From: Magnetococcus marinus MC-1
Lineage (GTDB): Bacteria; Pseudomonadota; Magnetococcia; Magnetococcales; Magnetococcaceae
Length of the DNA stretch: 64,000 bases
NCBI RefSeq assembly: GCF_000014865.1
Contig: NC_008576.1
Coordinates: forward strand, 3,253,501-3,317,500
Direction of reading: 5' to 3'
The notes under the pieces were generated by a model. The model was given only the letters and a program-made list of their open reading frames with translations. It did no database searches and was not told the origin of the DNA. Both the position numbers and the translations under genes were made by a program. Below, in pieces: positions 51,457-60,040 of this stretch (position 1 is the stretch's first letter; every line of letters starts with the position of its first letter).

Positions 51457-53141
51457 GCCACCTCCGACAGAGCCTGACGATCCGCCTGAAAGATCAGGTT
51501 GCGAATGACCGATTTGTTAAACCGAAAGGTGAGTAGCGCAGAGGCTTGATAACGGGTCATACCCATATCCATCTGCATATCAGGCGGAAGATATTTCAGC
51601 TGCTTATCCGTTGGTGGCTGATTAAGCCAGGACTTGGTTTTGTGGGCCGACTCATCACTCTCATGCTCATTGAGCCAGTCATCGGCGGCCGCCAGGCAGA
51701 CAGTACGTTCCCCGATGGAGAGCAGCCGGGTAGGCTGTCCTTTTACCCCACCCACTGCATGCCAGAAGCCGTTAAGGTAGAAGACACCGCCCCAGGCATT
51801 AAAGCCCCCCGCCATCATGGCGGCATCATCACCAAACAGGTCCACCCAGCGAAAACTGGAGCGGGCCAGAAGGTCCACCTCGGACATGATGAAATCGGCG
51901 ATCGACTCAGGATTATCCTCAGGGCTAGTTACGAATTCCCAGATATAGCCGCAGAGTGAGCACTCCTGCATGGCAATGGGAAGAATGGCTTCGCATTGGG
52001 GGCATTGCTTGGTAGGCGCTTCCCCCGTCAGCTCTTTGCCATCCAGATTCACATCCTGCTCAAGAGAGCCATGCAGCAGGGATGAGATACCAAAATCCAA
52101 CACCACGCAGTCGTTTTTAATCACCCCGGGGTATTCGTTGGGATCGACGGTACGCAGCCCCCTGCCCACCATCTGGATCATAGTGGATTTAAACGAACTG
52201 GGTCTGAGCAGCACGACACAGGAGGCCGGAGGATGGTCGTAGCCCTCAGTGAGGACCGCGACGTTCACCACCACCATGGCCGACCCCTTTTCAAACCGGG
52301 ATAAGGTGGCTTTCCGCTCTGCTGAAGAGAGCTCCCCATGAACCATCACCGCTTCAACATCAGCTGCATTGAAAGCGTCGGTGACATTGCGGGCATGATC
52401 TACGGTGGAACAGAACACCACCGTTTTTCGGGTTCCTGCTTTCTCCTTCCAATGCTTGACCACCGCCTCGGTAACCGGAGCCTTGTTCATCACCCGATCC
52501 ACCTCAGCCATATCGAAGTCATCCACCGTTTTGCGGACGTTTTTCAGCGCCTCCTGGGCCCCCACATCGATGACAAAGGTGCGGGGTTTGACCAGATTGC
52601 CCGCTTGGATCAATTCACCCAGTCGGACCTGGTCTGCGACATTGCTGAAAATAGGTCGCAGGGCCTGTTTATCTCCCCTCCCGGGCGTAGCGGTAAGACC
52701 GTAAATGCGGCAGTCCGGATTGCGATCCAGAGCGGTATCGATGATACGCCGGTAGCTGTTGGCCGCTGCATGGTGCGCCTCATCAATCACCAACAGGTCC
52801 AGCTCTGGCATGGCGTCCAAATTTTGCTGACGCGCCAGGGTCGGCACCATGGCAAAGGTGGCGCGACCGCGCCACGATTTGCCACGGGCATCCACCACGG
52901 AGGTAGAAAGCCCTGGATTGACCTTGGTGAACTTCATCACATTCTGGCGGGTCAGCTCATCCCGGTGCGCCAGAATGCAGGCTTTTTCCTCCTTCTTTTT
53001 CAGCACCTTCCCAACGACAGAGGACAACATATAGGTCTTCCCCCCACCTGTGGGACAGACCCCGAGTGTATTGCCATGTTCCTTGAGAGCGGTCACTGAT
53101 CGCTCTACAAAGATTTTTTGGCGTGGTCTCAACATAACCAT
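51453..53141 (-). CDS. SF2 DEAD/DEAH-box helicase
   Basis: 562 residues. Q-motif region LRPRQKIFVERSV, Walker A CPTGGGKTYML (29-39), DEAH in LLVIDEAHHAAAN, motif III LTATPGRGD, motif V NVAVLTEGYDHP and VI QMVGRGLRTV. A zinc ribbon CPQCEAI..ECSLCGY lies after it. Related to phage UvsW/SSL2-like helicases acting in branch migration and replication restart. Overlaps the next gene. Confidence 0.92.
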   Translation of the reverse strand: MVMLRPRQKIFVERSVTALKEHGNTLGVCPTGGGKTYMLSSVVGKVLKKKEEKACILAHRDELTRQNVMKFTKVNPGLSTSVVDARGKSWRGRATFAMVPTLARQQNLDAMPELDLLVIDEAHHAAANSYRRIIDTALDRNPDCRIYGLTATPGRGDKQALRPIFSNVADQVRLGELIQAGNLVKPRTFVIDVGAQEALKNVRKTVDDFDMAEVDRVMNKAPVTEAVVKHWKEKAGTRKTVVFCSTVDHARNVTDAFNAADVEAVMVHGELSSAERKATLSRFEKGSAMVVVNVAVLTEGYDHPPASCVVLLRPSSFKSTMIQMVGRGLRTVDPNEYPGVIKNDCVVLDFGISSLLHGSLEQDVNLDGKELTGEAPTKQCPQCEAILPIAMQECSLCGYIWEFVTSPEDNPESIADFIMSEVDLLARSSFRWVDLFGDDAAMMAGGFNAWGGVFYLNGFWHAVGGVKGQPTRLLSIGERTVCLAAADDWLNEHESDESAHKTKSWLNQPPTDKQLKYLPPDMQMDMGMTRYQASALLTFRFNKSVIRNLIFQADRQALSEVA

Positions 53142-53152
53142 GGCTCACCCCC

Positions 53153-53800
53153 TCACTGTGCCCAACTGGGCGTTTGAGGAGGGGGTGCGGCCTGGGACTG
53201 ATGCTGAGGCGCAGGCTGCTGTTGCGCAGGGGGTTGCTGCCATCCCTGTCCAGCAGGTGGTGCCGCAGGCGCAGGAGTCCCACCACCACTGTAGCCCTGG
53301 TACTCCTTGTGATCCGGGGTAATGGCGAACTTGATGACGTTTTTATCAGAATCGTCCCGCTGATCCTTCTCAACATCGATCTTTGCTAAAAACTCAATGC
53401 CATCCAGATCGGCAAAGCCGTTGATGCGCCGCGCCTGTTGAGCCTGGGGTGAGTTATCCTTATCTTTCAGACCGCGAGAAGAGTTGAGGATGGCGCGGAT
53501 GAAAGAGCGTCCCATATTGCCCCATTCCGGACCCTTCTGGCTGAATAAGCCGATGTTGCTCCACACCTTCCGTTTGGCGTATTTGCCCTCAGTGATGACA
53601 TATTCTACCTTGAGGAAAACAGCCCCAGTGTCGGCATTACGCGTAGCATACCCACCTGTCCAACCCCGGTTGGGGTCATCATAACCGCCTGGCTTGATGG
53701 TCATGCGCACCGGCGCAATGGTCCCTTTGGGAATCAGGTCAAAACTTTGCTGACTCTCAGCGTTGTTGAAATCGTTCCAGTTGTTATCCATGATGGTCAT
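53153..53800 (-). CDS. Phage SSB-like protein (DUF669-type)
   Basis: 215 residues. The OB-fold-like body includes FDLIPKGTIAPVRMTIKPGGYDD, GAVFLKVEYVITEGKYAKRKVWSNIGLFS, and RAILNSSRGLKDKDNSP. The C-terminal 50 residues are low-complexity Pro/Gln (PAQQQPAPQHQSQAAPP) as in SSB linkers, ending PSWAQ without the usual DDIPF tip. It sits directly behind the Sak4-like gene, overlapping it by four bases. Probably coats single strands for recombination. Confidence 0.7.
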   Translation of the reverse strand: MTIMDNNWNDFNNAESQQSFDLIPKGTIAPVRMTIKPGGYDDPNRGWTGGYATRNADTGAVFLKVEYVITEGKYAKRKVWSNIGLFSQKGPEWGNMGRSFIRAILNSSRGLKDKDNSPQAQQARRINGFADLDGIEFLAKIDVEKDQRDDSDKNVIKFAITPDHKEYQGYSGGGTPAPAAPPAGQGWQQPPAQQQPAPQHQSQAAPPPQTPSWAQ

Positions 53801-54699
53801 GCTCCTGTGTTCATTGCCATGTCGACGGGGGCGCCGGTGGCGGGGGCGGCTTCGGTCACTTTCTCAGGGCGTTCGAAGCTAAGCCTTTCCGCTGCCGGTT
53901 TGCCGGGTTGATGTATTTTCTCCATGAGGCGACCCAGATGGGGCTCCTCCACCATGGTGAGGCGACCACTTCTGTCTTTAGCCGGGTATCCCCATGGATT
54001 GAGTGTCTGGCAGATGAAGGCTCGATAAGACGGACCCTCCTCGGGTTTGATCTCCACCATGCTGATGACCTGGTCAACAATGCCGGGCAGCTCCAGGCCG
54101 GTTTTAGAACCCTCGATCTGAGCGGTGTAGTAGCGCCGGTTGAAGTCGTCGGTCTTCTCATCGAGGATACCGACGAACCAAACGTTCTTGCCCCGGGTGT
54201 GCTGGAGATGGGTGATCCAGGCGATCATCTCCTGACCATGTAGACCGTAAGCGCCCCGCAGATCTGGTTTGCCGGTCTTCTCCGAAAAAGCTTGAGGCTG
54301 TCCCTTGCACCATTGGAAGCAGAGCCGTCCAGCCACGGTGATGCTGTCCACAAAGATGCTCTGATACTTGGCCATGACCCCGGGGTCACCATACTTCTGT
54401 AAAACAGCGTCGTAGTGCGCTTGGCTGTAGTGCTGATCATCCCTCAGCGCAGGGTTGGGGCCGCCAATGAACACCGCGATGTCGCGGCACTCGTCCCAAG
54501 TGCGGGGACGGATGGTGTCCCCGGGCCACCCCTCCACGGCCAGGTCTCCGGCCTCCAGGTCGAAGAACAGGGTGGAACTCGGATCGACGGACCATAGCAG
54601 CGAGGTCTTGCCGATGCCGCTGGGGCCCAGAATTACCCCCTTGATGCCCCGTTGCTCCGCCATGCGCTGGTCGGCGCTAATGATGGGGAGCCCGCTCAT
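53797..54699 (-). CDS. Sak4-like RecA-fold single-strand annealing/recombinase
   Basis: 300 residues. Walker A GVILGPSGIGKTSLLWSV near 22-39, Walker B-like FFDLEAGDLAV. A conserved middle (WITHLQHTRGKNVWFVGILDEK) and end as in Sak4 / AAA_24 phage ATPases. Sak4 works with a phage SSB for annealing or strand exchange; the SSB-like gene follows directly. C-terminal tail Ala/Pro-rich. Confidence 0.88.
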   Translation of the reverse strand: MSGLPIISADQRMAEQRGIKGVILGPSGIGKTSLLWSVDPSSTLFFDLEAGDLAVEGWPGDTIRPRTWDECRDIAVFIGGPNPALRDDQHYSQAHYDAVLQKYGDPGVMAKYQSIFVDSITVAGRLCFQWCKGQPQAFSEKTGKPDLRGAYGLHGQEMIAWITHLQHTRGKNVWFVGILDEKTDDFNRRYYTAQIEGSKTGLELPGIVDQVISMVEIKPEEGPSYRAFICQTLNPWGYPAKDRSGRLTMVEEPHLGRLMEKIHQPGKPAAERLSFERPEKVTEAAPATGAPVDMAMNTGA

Positions 54700-55499
54700 G
54701 CCGCGATCTCCTGCTCATCCTTCACCGACAGTTTGAAGGTGGGCTTGCCAGCCTTGACGGTGCGTGCTCCCTCAAAAGCACTTCGGATCTGGGAGGGCCA
54801 AGCCTTGAACTTGGTCTCGGGCACCTTGTAGTCGACATCCATGTACTCGTTGGGGTCTTCACCGGCTTTGCGGATCCGGTCGAACAGATCCGAGAGTCGC
54901 TTTTGATCCCAATGCGGGCGTTTTGGAAGCTCTGCCGTTACCTGCACATCGCCGTCGAGAAAGCGCACCGTGCCAAAGTCCTTACCAGCCTCTTTGCGCA
55001 GAAGATCAGCTTTATCTGCGTAACGACGTGAAATGACGCCTTCTAGAAACTCATTGGTCAACTTGGCCGACTCCACAGCTTTTGCCGCCTGTTGTTGCAG
55101 ATTGGCCAACTGTTCAGGAGAGAGTTCTGCCAGTTCGCCTATGGGCATGCTGTGTAACTCACTCAACGTGGGATTCATCTCTGTTTTCATGACTGTTTTC
55201 TCCTTCTTTTCCTCTTTGGGTTCGGGCTTCCACCGTGGAAGCACCATGTGCTGTAAAAACTGCTCTTGAATTCGGCCAAATGCCCGTTCATGGTCAATAT
55301 CTAGAACCTCACACACGAATCGAAAACTACCTGGCTCTTTGGATTGACTGAGAAACCACCGCCGCAAATGCCTCACATCCATTCGAAACAGGTGGTCGTT
55401 CCAAAGCTTTGGCTTCTTCTTCCCTTTTTTTAGAAGCCTGCCTGCATCACTAATGGCTTGAGCCAATACCGCACGCCAAAGATCAATTTCCGCTTCCAT
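54696..55499 (-). CDS. Phage replication-region protein, possible fusion of two
   Basis: 267 residues from the ATG at 55499. Residues 1-95 are basic helices (WRAVLAQAISDAGRLLKKGKKKPKLWNDHLFRMDVRHLRRWF), then a Lys/Glu-rich linker, then from MKTEMNPTLSELHSMPIG a second module (LSPEQLANLQQQAAKAVES..; WPSQIRSAFEGARTVKAGKPTFKLS). The second part, on its own, resembles small phage proteins next to Sak4 genes, so the gene may join two. Function not known. Confidence 0.55.
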   Translation of the reverse strand: MEAEIDLWRAVLAQAISDAGRLLKKGKKKPKLWNDHLFRMDVRHLRRWFLSQSKEPGSFRFVCEVLDIDHERAFGRIQEQFLQHMVLPRWKPEPKEEKKEKTVMKTEMNPTLSELHSMPIGELAELSPEQLANLQQQAAKAVESAKLTNEFLEGVISRRYADKADLLRKEAGKDFGTVRFLDGDVQVTAELPKRPHWDQKRLSDLFDRIRKAGEDPNEYMDVDYKVPETKFKAWPSQIRSAFEGARTVKAGKPTFKLSVKDEQEIAA

Positions 55500-56136
55500 G
55501 ACCCTTTTCCCCCGCTTGTGTGGTGTGTTTTTTGTGATGCACCCCCTTATCTGATATATACTCAGCTCTTGTTGAAATCGTCCCACGAGGCCGCGTTTTT
55601 TTTGGAAAACCAAACTGACAGAACGAGCGTCTCAGGTCGGCAATATGCCGATATAATGTGGTTTTACTGCACCCCATCTTTTTTGAAAGCACGTGGGTAC
55701 CGTAATAGGGAAGCAGATTGCACAGACGCTTCTGCATATCGGGTAGGCGCTGATAGTGATGGTGAAAATCGAGGCGAAGCTCTACCGCATCTGGACCCTC
55801 GAGGCTTCCCACATGACCGATAGCCCCTTCACGATCCAGATCGGTCAGGGTCTCCCACGAGAGTGAGTCATCACCTGGGAATCGGTGAGGGGCAGATGCC
55901 TTGTTCACCATGGTTGCGCAGCGGTTTTGTATCACCTTGTTCAGGAATGTCCGTTTGGTGCTGAGATCGGCATCAAAATTTGATTCACTCAGATGAGATG
56001 CGATTGCCAGTTCCTGCTCGACATCTTCTGCGTCCCAAGCTCTGAAGCAGGGCATCTCTGCCAATTGATTGGCCTTGTAGCGGATCAGCTTGATCGCTTG
56101 CGGATCCAGGCCGTTGTAGCTGTTGTTGGATAACAT
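55483..56136 (-). CDS. Phage sigma-70-like / HTH regulator
   Basis: 217 residues from the ATG at 56136 (MLSNNSYNGLDPQAIKLIRYKANQ). The arrangement WDAEDVEQELAIASHLSESNF and FLNKVIQNRCATMVNKA is a sigma region 2-like helical set; LLPYYGTHVLSKKMGCSKTTLYRHIADLRRSF is a region 4-like HTH. Phages of this kind use such factors for late transcription. Its upstream region carries four TGTCTC repeats. Confidence 0.7.
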   Translation of the reverse strand: MLSNNSYNGLDPQAIKLIRYKANQLAEMPCFRAWDAEDVEQELAIASHLSESNFDADLSTKRTFLNKVIQNRCATMVNKASAPHRFPGDDSLSWETLTDLDREGAIGHVGSLEGPDAVELRLDFHHHYQRLPDMQKRLCNLLPYYGTHVLSKKMGCSKTTLYRHIADLRRSFCQFGFPKKTRPRGTISTRAEYISDKGVHHKKHTTQAGEKGHGSGN

Positions 56137-56162
56137 GGTCGCCTCCGTTTCTGCGTTGTTGT

Positions 56163-56297
56163 TGGAGACAATTATCCCGTGTTGGAAACGGTTTTTTGAG
56201 GTCACTTGAAATTTTTGCGAGACAGATGCAGTTTTTCGCCCTCTATTTTTCAATGCCTTATAAAGCACAGTGAGACACTTTAAAAAATGGTGAGACA
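56163..56297 (-). promoter_or_regulatory. Repeated GAGACA (TGTCTC) sites upstream of the sigma-like gene
   Basis: GAGACA occurs four times, at 56165, 56219, 56272 and 56292, mostly as GTGAGACA/GCGAGACA. They lie between the terminator at 56342 and the sigma-like gene start at 56136. Such clustering next to a gene start suggests operator or activator sites for the replication operon. The consensus is short, so chance cannot be fully excluded. Confidence 0.45.
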
Positions 56298-56341
56298 GTT
56301 GGGTGTATTCATCCCCAAAATCAGAGGGTGGAAAAGCGGAT

Positions 56342-56369
56342 AAAAAAAACTCAGACCAACTGGCCTGAG
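56342..56369 (-). terminator. Rho-independent terminator after the 369-residue gene
   Basis: On the minus strand CTCAGGCC-AGTT-GGTCTGAG makes an eight-base stem with one G-U pair, followed by eight T (56342-56349). It lies 32 bases past the stop of the gene at 56402, closing that operon. Confidence 0.85.
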
Positions 56370-56401
56370 CATAGGGGGGGTGATTTGATTGTAGATGAGG
56401 T

Positions 56402-57511
56402 TCAGCGGGACTGCGGTGCTCTAATCAGGACCATATGAGGGTTGATTCGGTATCCCTGTTGGCCTCGCCGGTTTTTGAGGTTTTCAATGATACTGTCCTG
56501 CATGATAGGTAGACCCAGCTGTTTTCGGATCAGCTCCATCATCATTTTGCGTAGACGATTGAGATAGCGCCGTACCGTAACGGCATCAACCACCTCATCG
56601 GCATTCTCACTCTGAAACGCATCAGTAAGTTTGTCAGCCGTGATGATCTGATGCTCGTCAGCTGGTTTGTTCCCCATCACATCTTTGAGAAACTGCCGCC
56701 AGAGGATGCCAAAGATCTTCAACTGGGCTGTAGCTTTGGCCCCCGTAGCTTCGATACCATTGATCAAGATCTGCTCACCATTGAACGCCACCTGAAACTG
56801 GACATCAGAGTCGACCTGTTCGGGGGGATGATGATAAAGGGGTGTAATCACTTTGTTGTAGATCGGCACCGAGGTATGCGTCAACACAGGTGGCTGCGCA
56901 TGCAAGGCATCACGCATCAATGAGGCAAGGTCCTGATCCCCTCGTATCAACTGTGATAGTGATGTCTTGATCAACCAGGGCTCTTCAAGAAGCCGCAGCT
57001 CAGCATTGCGGTCATGCAGAGCAACCACCACCGTCGGCGTTGAGGCCACATAGTCCCGTGAGAGGTACTTGGGATGCTCACACACCTCAACCACGCAGAC
57101 AATCACCTCGCCATCGGCATGGTCACATCGATAGACTCCGTCCGTCAGGGCACGCATGGAGCCGATGGCCTCAATCTCTTCTTGCAGAAAGGAGAGTGCC
57201 CCCTCCTGATCCACCCGATAGCACAGCTCCTGAAAGGTCTGTTTCTCGTCATACTCAGGATAGACCGGATGATTGCACTCCGGGCAGCGGTAATCATCTG
57301 CCCCCTCATCCAGGCTATCCACCAAGCGGACTCTTCCACTACATAGATGATTTGGCGGGGGGTAGTCACGATCCTCAGGATTGGAACAGAGGACGTAGGT
57401 GTAAAGATCTGATGTGATCACCCCCATCTCTTCCAACTTGGCCACTTCCAATAAAAGCGCGTCCGATGGGCGATCCACACTCCAGCCGCTTTCAAGCATC
57501 AGCATCTTCAT
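56402..57511 (-). CDS. Unknown protein with zinc ribbon and winged-helix end (369 aa)
   Basis: Residues 1-60 form a helical start (MKMLMLESGWSVDRPSDALLLEVAKL). A four-Cys zinc ribbon follows: NHLCSGRVRL... CPECNHPVYPEY. The middle, VCVVEVCEHPKYLSRDYVA, has mixed strand-helix. The C-terminal part (KIFGILWRQFLKDVMG; VDAVTVRRYLNRLRKMMMELIRK) looks like a winged helix. No known family recognised. It overlaps the 413-residue gene by four bases and ends at an intrinsic terminator, making a tight pair. Confidence 0.6.
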   Translation of the reverse strand: MKMLMLESGWSVDRPSDALLLEVAKLEEMGVITSDLYTYVLCSNPEDRDYPPPNHLCSGRVRLVDSLDEGADDYRCPECNHPVYPEYDEKQTFQELCYRVDQEGALSFLQEEIEAIGSMRALTDGVYRCDHADGEVIVCVVEVCEHPKYLSRDYVASTPTVVVALHDRNAELRLLEEPWLIKTSLSQLIRGDQDLASLMRDALHAQPPVLTHTSVPIYNKVITPLYHHPPEQVDSDVQFQVAFNGEQILINGIEATGAKATAQLKIFGILWRQFLKDVMGNKPADEHQIITADKLTDAFQSENADEVVDAVTVRRYLNRLRKMMMELIRKQLGLPIMQDSIIENLKNRRGQQGYRINPHMVLIRAPQSR

Positions 57512-58749
57512 GATCTGTGCTTCTTCTCAATGGAGACCATGTGGAAGCCAAAACGTGAAGAGAGCAGCTTTTCAAAAGCGACCCGTTCACGGATGGACAG
57601 GGGCTGATCCGAATAGCGCACAGTGAACATGTCATCACACCCCAGAATCGATTCAAACTGCATCCGCACCCGTTTACCCTGATAGAGCACTTGGATGTAG
57701 TCAATATTATCAAAGGGGGTAAAGACATTTCCGAACACATGTTGAAGATGCGCTACAGGGCGGCTGATGGATTTGTCATCCCGCAGGCGCAGCTTTCCCT
57801 CCCCTTTGAAGGGAGAGGCTTGCAGTTGAAGCTCAACCAATGACAGCCCATAGGGGGTGCCCCTTACCAACTGCTCAAAAAAGCGTTTGATCTGGCTTAC
57901 CTCGTCGCCCAGCCTCAAGTTCTCATATTTACAACCTTGTCTGAAATAGGCGGTCGCGATCCTATTGGCGATCTCAAGGGGAACAGAAGGACTGGAGGAT
58001 GATATCCTTACTCCACGGGCGTTGGCTTCAAAATCCAGGATGATCCATTCTGGATGAAAGCCGTGGACAATGCCCACCTTCTGCACAATCTTGCTTGGCT
58101 TTTCAGCACGGCGGATGAACAGCATGGGGCGGCCATCCTCTACCAGCATGCCCTTGAAGTCACAAGTACGCTGATCATCCTTCTTGAGGTCGTATTCAGT
58201 CAGAATCTCACAGATACGCTCTGGCTGCAGAAACCCTTCAAACGGCATATCATGCTTACAATCCGTTGGACCAGACAACTGCATACAGGCAAAGCCACTT
58301 TTCTGCAGTTTATCCAGTAGGAACACATCCTTAAGCCCATTGGGATTCTGGCTAAATAGCGCAAACAGCAGCGATTTGGTGTCATACGTGGTATCGTTGA
58401 TCTGGCAGTCACGAAGGGTTCGCTGATCTAACGTCGCCATGGCATACTCGGTAATGGTCACCTTAGATTTGCGGTAGGCAAAGTGATCAACTAGCCGGTA
58501 AGGGGATAACACCTCACCCAGAGCCTTCAGCGCCTCTCGACGATCAGGTAACGAGTCCCTGGTGATGGTATGGGTGCAGCGACACAGCATGGCAAGTTGA
58601 CGCCCAGTTAGTTTGTCCACCCACTCCGCCATGGACCGTTCAGATTCCAATTCGGGAAGCAAATGCTGCAGACCGATCTCCAGCTCATCATCCCAAAACT
58701 CTACTTTAGGCGCAGCCGCCCGCTCAAGCACTTCCTCTATGGTGCCCAT
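57508..58749 (-). CDS. Unknown protein, partner of the zinc-ribbon gene (413 aa)
   Basis: MGTIEEVLERAAAPKVEFWDDELEIGL, then WVDKLTGRQLAMLCRCTHTITRDSLPDR. Further on: FALFSQNPNGLKDVFLLDKLQKSGFACM, MLFIRRAEKPSKIVQKVGIVHGFHPEWIILDFEANARGV, and DNIDYIQVLYQGKRVRMQFESILGCDDMFTVRYSD. A soluble, mixed alpha/beta protein with no recognised domain or catalytic motif. A 74-base gap upstream contains an inverted repeat identical in design to the XRE operator. Probably a repressor-controlled unit with the 369-residue gene. Confidence 0.6.
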   Translation of the reverse strand: MGTIEEVLERAAAPKVEFWDDELEIGLQHLLPELESERSMAEWVDKLTGRQLAMLCRCTHTITRDSLPDRREALKALGEVLSPYRLVDHFAYRKSKVTITEYAMATLDQRTLRDCQINDTTYDTKSLLFALFSQNPNGLKDVFLLDKLQKSGFACMQLSGPTDCKHDMPFEGFLQPERICEILTEYDLKKDDQRTCDFKGMLVEDGRPMLFIRRAEKPSKIVQKVGIVHGFHPEWIILDFEANARGVRISSSSPSVPLEIANRIATAYFRQGCKYENLRLGDEVSQIKRFFEQLVRGTPYGLSLVELQLQASPFKGEGKLRLRDDKSISRPVAHLQHVFGNVFTPFDNIDYIQVLYQGKRVRMQFESILGCDDMFTVRYSDQPLSIRERVAFEKLLSSRFGFHMVSIEKKHRS

Positions 58750-58778
58750 GGACCTCTCCTATCTCTGCTTTTATTATT

Positions 58779-58796
58779 GTTTAATGAACACTAAAC
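58779..58796 (-). promoter_or_regulatory. XRE operator-like inverted repeat O2
   Basis: GTTTA-N8-TAAAC, 18 bases, in the gap in front of the 413-residue gene. Read on the minus strand it begins GTTTAGT as does site O1 near 59896. Same arms, same spacing as O1. A site for the XRE protein (59479-59862) is the natural reading. Confidence 0.6.
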
Positions 58797-58823
58797 CTCG
58801 CAAACAAAAAATATATGTGTGCC

Positions 58824-59474
58824 CTATCGCAGCTTCAGCAACCCCATATCAACGAGGCGAATCTGCATCGCCAAACCGGATACCTGAAACACTTCGGCCA
58901 GATCCCTGGCCAGATCAACCACTAACCCCTCCTCTGACGCTTCACCAGCCTCATCAAAGCGGCTCTGCATATTGTAGAGCTCTTCCGATGCGTCATAGGG
59001 ATCATGGGTACCAAACACCTCTTCCCATGAACGGATCACATCCTTCTTGGGCATCAGCAGATAGCCAGCAAAACAATCCGCCTGCCACTCCATGGGATCC
59101 TTCTTGGATTTCGAACGGCATAAAATGGTCTGCCCATCCTCATCAAAACTCAGGTGGCGATGCAACTGCCAGTGACCCAGTTCATGGGCCAGAGTGAAAC
59201 GGTAGCGCCCCTCCACAGATGGATCCTCTGTTGGATCCAACATCTCATTGATCACCACACGACGCTCATTCACCCAAGTCGCACCCAGCACCCCCTTTTT
59301 ATTAAGCAGGGCATCAAGATCGTCAAACTCCAAAGCCAACCCCAACAAGGATTCCAGGATTTCCTCTACAGGCACAGGCGGAGCCTCTTCCATTCCAAAC
59401 TTGTAATGGTAGCTCATAAGCAACTCATTGGCTGCCGCCTCAATATCCGCCTTATGAAGATAGGGAACCCTCAT
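58824..59474 (-). CDS. ImmA/IrrE-family metallopeptidase
   Basis: 216 residues from the ATG at 59474. RYRFTLAHELGHWQLHRHL contains the HELGH zinc motif and EWQADCFAGYLLMPKKDV the third ligand, the IrrE/ImmA signature. These peptidases cut a partner XRE repressor upon DNA damage or other cues. The XRE partner is just upstream, four bases apart, in the same operon. Confidence 0.93.
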   Translation of the reverse strand: MRVPYLHKADIEAAANELLMSYHYKFGMEEAPPVPVEEILESLLGLALEFDDLDALLNKKGVLGATWVNERRVVINEMLDPTEDPSVEGRYRFTLAHELGHWQLHRHLSFDEDGQTILCRSKSKKDPMEWQADCFAGYLLMPKKDVIRSWEEVFGTHDPYDASEELYNMQSRFDEAGEASEEGLVVDLARDLAEVFQVSGLAMQIRLVDMGLLKLR

Positions 59475-59478
59475 CCTA

Positions 59479-59862
59479 CTACTCGCTTGGATCCAGGCCT
59501 CGCTCTGCACGAAGCTTATCTGTTAACGCCTCTATCTCTTTTCGGCCAAGATTCAGATCTCGTGCAGTCCTTAAAAAGTCTGCCATCGCTCTGGGCTGAT
59601 CACGAATAATACCCGACAGGTCAGGATCTACCTTCCCGGCCATTGCCAGGAGCTCATCAGAATTAACCTCCAGAAGCTCCGCCATCTTTTTGATTTTATC
59701 CGGTGCAGGCGGATCAAATTCACCATTCTCCACCTTGCTCATAAAGGTGGCGCTGATTCCAGCGGCTTCTGCAAACTTGCGTAAGGAGTAAGCGGGGTCT
59801 CGCTTTTTCTTCTCCTCACGCATGCTTCTAATGAACATTCCGAACTGTGGGTTTCCTGGCAT
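59479..59862 (-). CDS. XRE-family repressor, ImmA partner
   Basis: 127 residues from the ATG at 59862. HTH: YSLRKFAEAAGISATFMSKVENGEFDPPAPDKIKKMAELL. The C-terminal part with DLSGIIRDQPRAMADFLRTARDLNLG may hold the ImmA cleavage region. The likely master repressor of the module. Divergent from the small plus-strand gene at 60041; a palindrome-rich gap lies between. Confidence 0.92.
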   Translation of the reverse strand: MPGNPQFGMFIRSMREEKKKRDPAYSLRKFAEAAGISATFMSKVENGEFDPPAPDKIKKMAELLEVNSDELLAMAGKVDPDLSGIIRDQPRAMADFLRTARDLNLGRKEIEALTDKLRAERGLDPSE

Positions 59863-59877
59863 GTAACTTCTCCCAAT

Positions 59878-59917
59878 GCACTTCAATGTGCTTTCGTTTA
59901 GTTGATGGTAAACATCA
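59878..59917. promoter_or_regulatory. Operator region O1 between the XRE and integrase modules
   Basis: Three nested inverted repeats: GCAC/GTGC at 59878-59891; GTTTA-N8-TAAAC at 59896-59913; and TGATG-GTAAA-CATCA at 59903-59917. The GTTTA-N8-TAAAC element recurs exactly at O2 (58779-58796). It is placed so the XRE protein can repress its own promoter and possibly the divergent one. Confidence 0.6.
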
Positions 59918-60040
59918 CACCTATCTGCTGTCAATCACAAAGTGAAAATTGCCCAGGCATGGGACGATTGCAGATTTTGCGGAGTATATATGAGAAAGGG
60001 GCTTTGATCGTCCCCACCTGAATATTCCGGGAGATAACGC

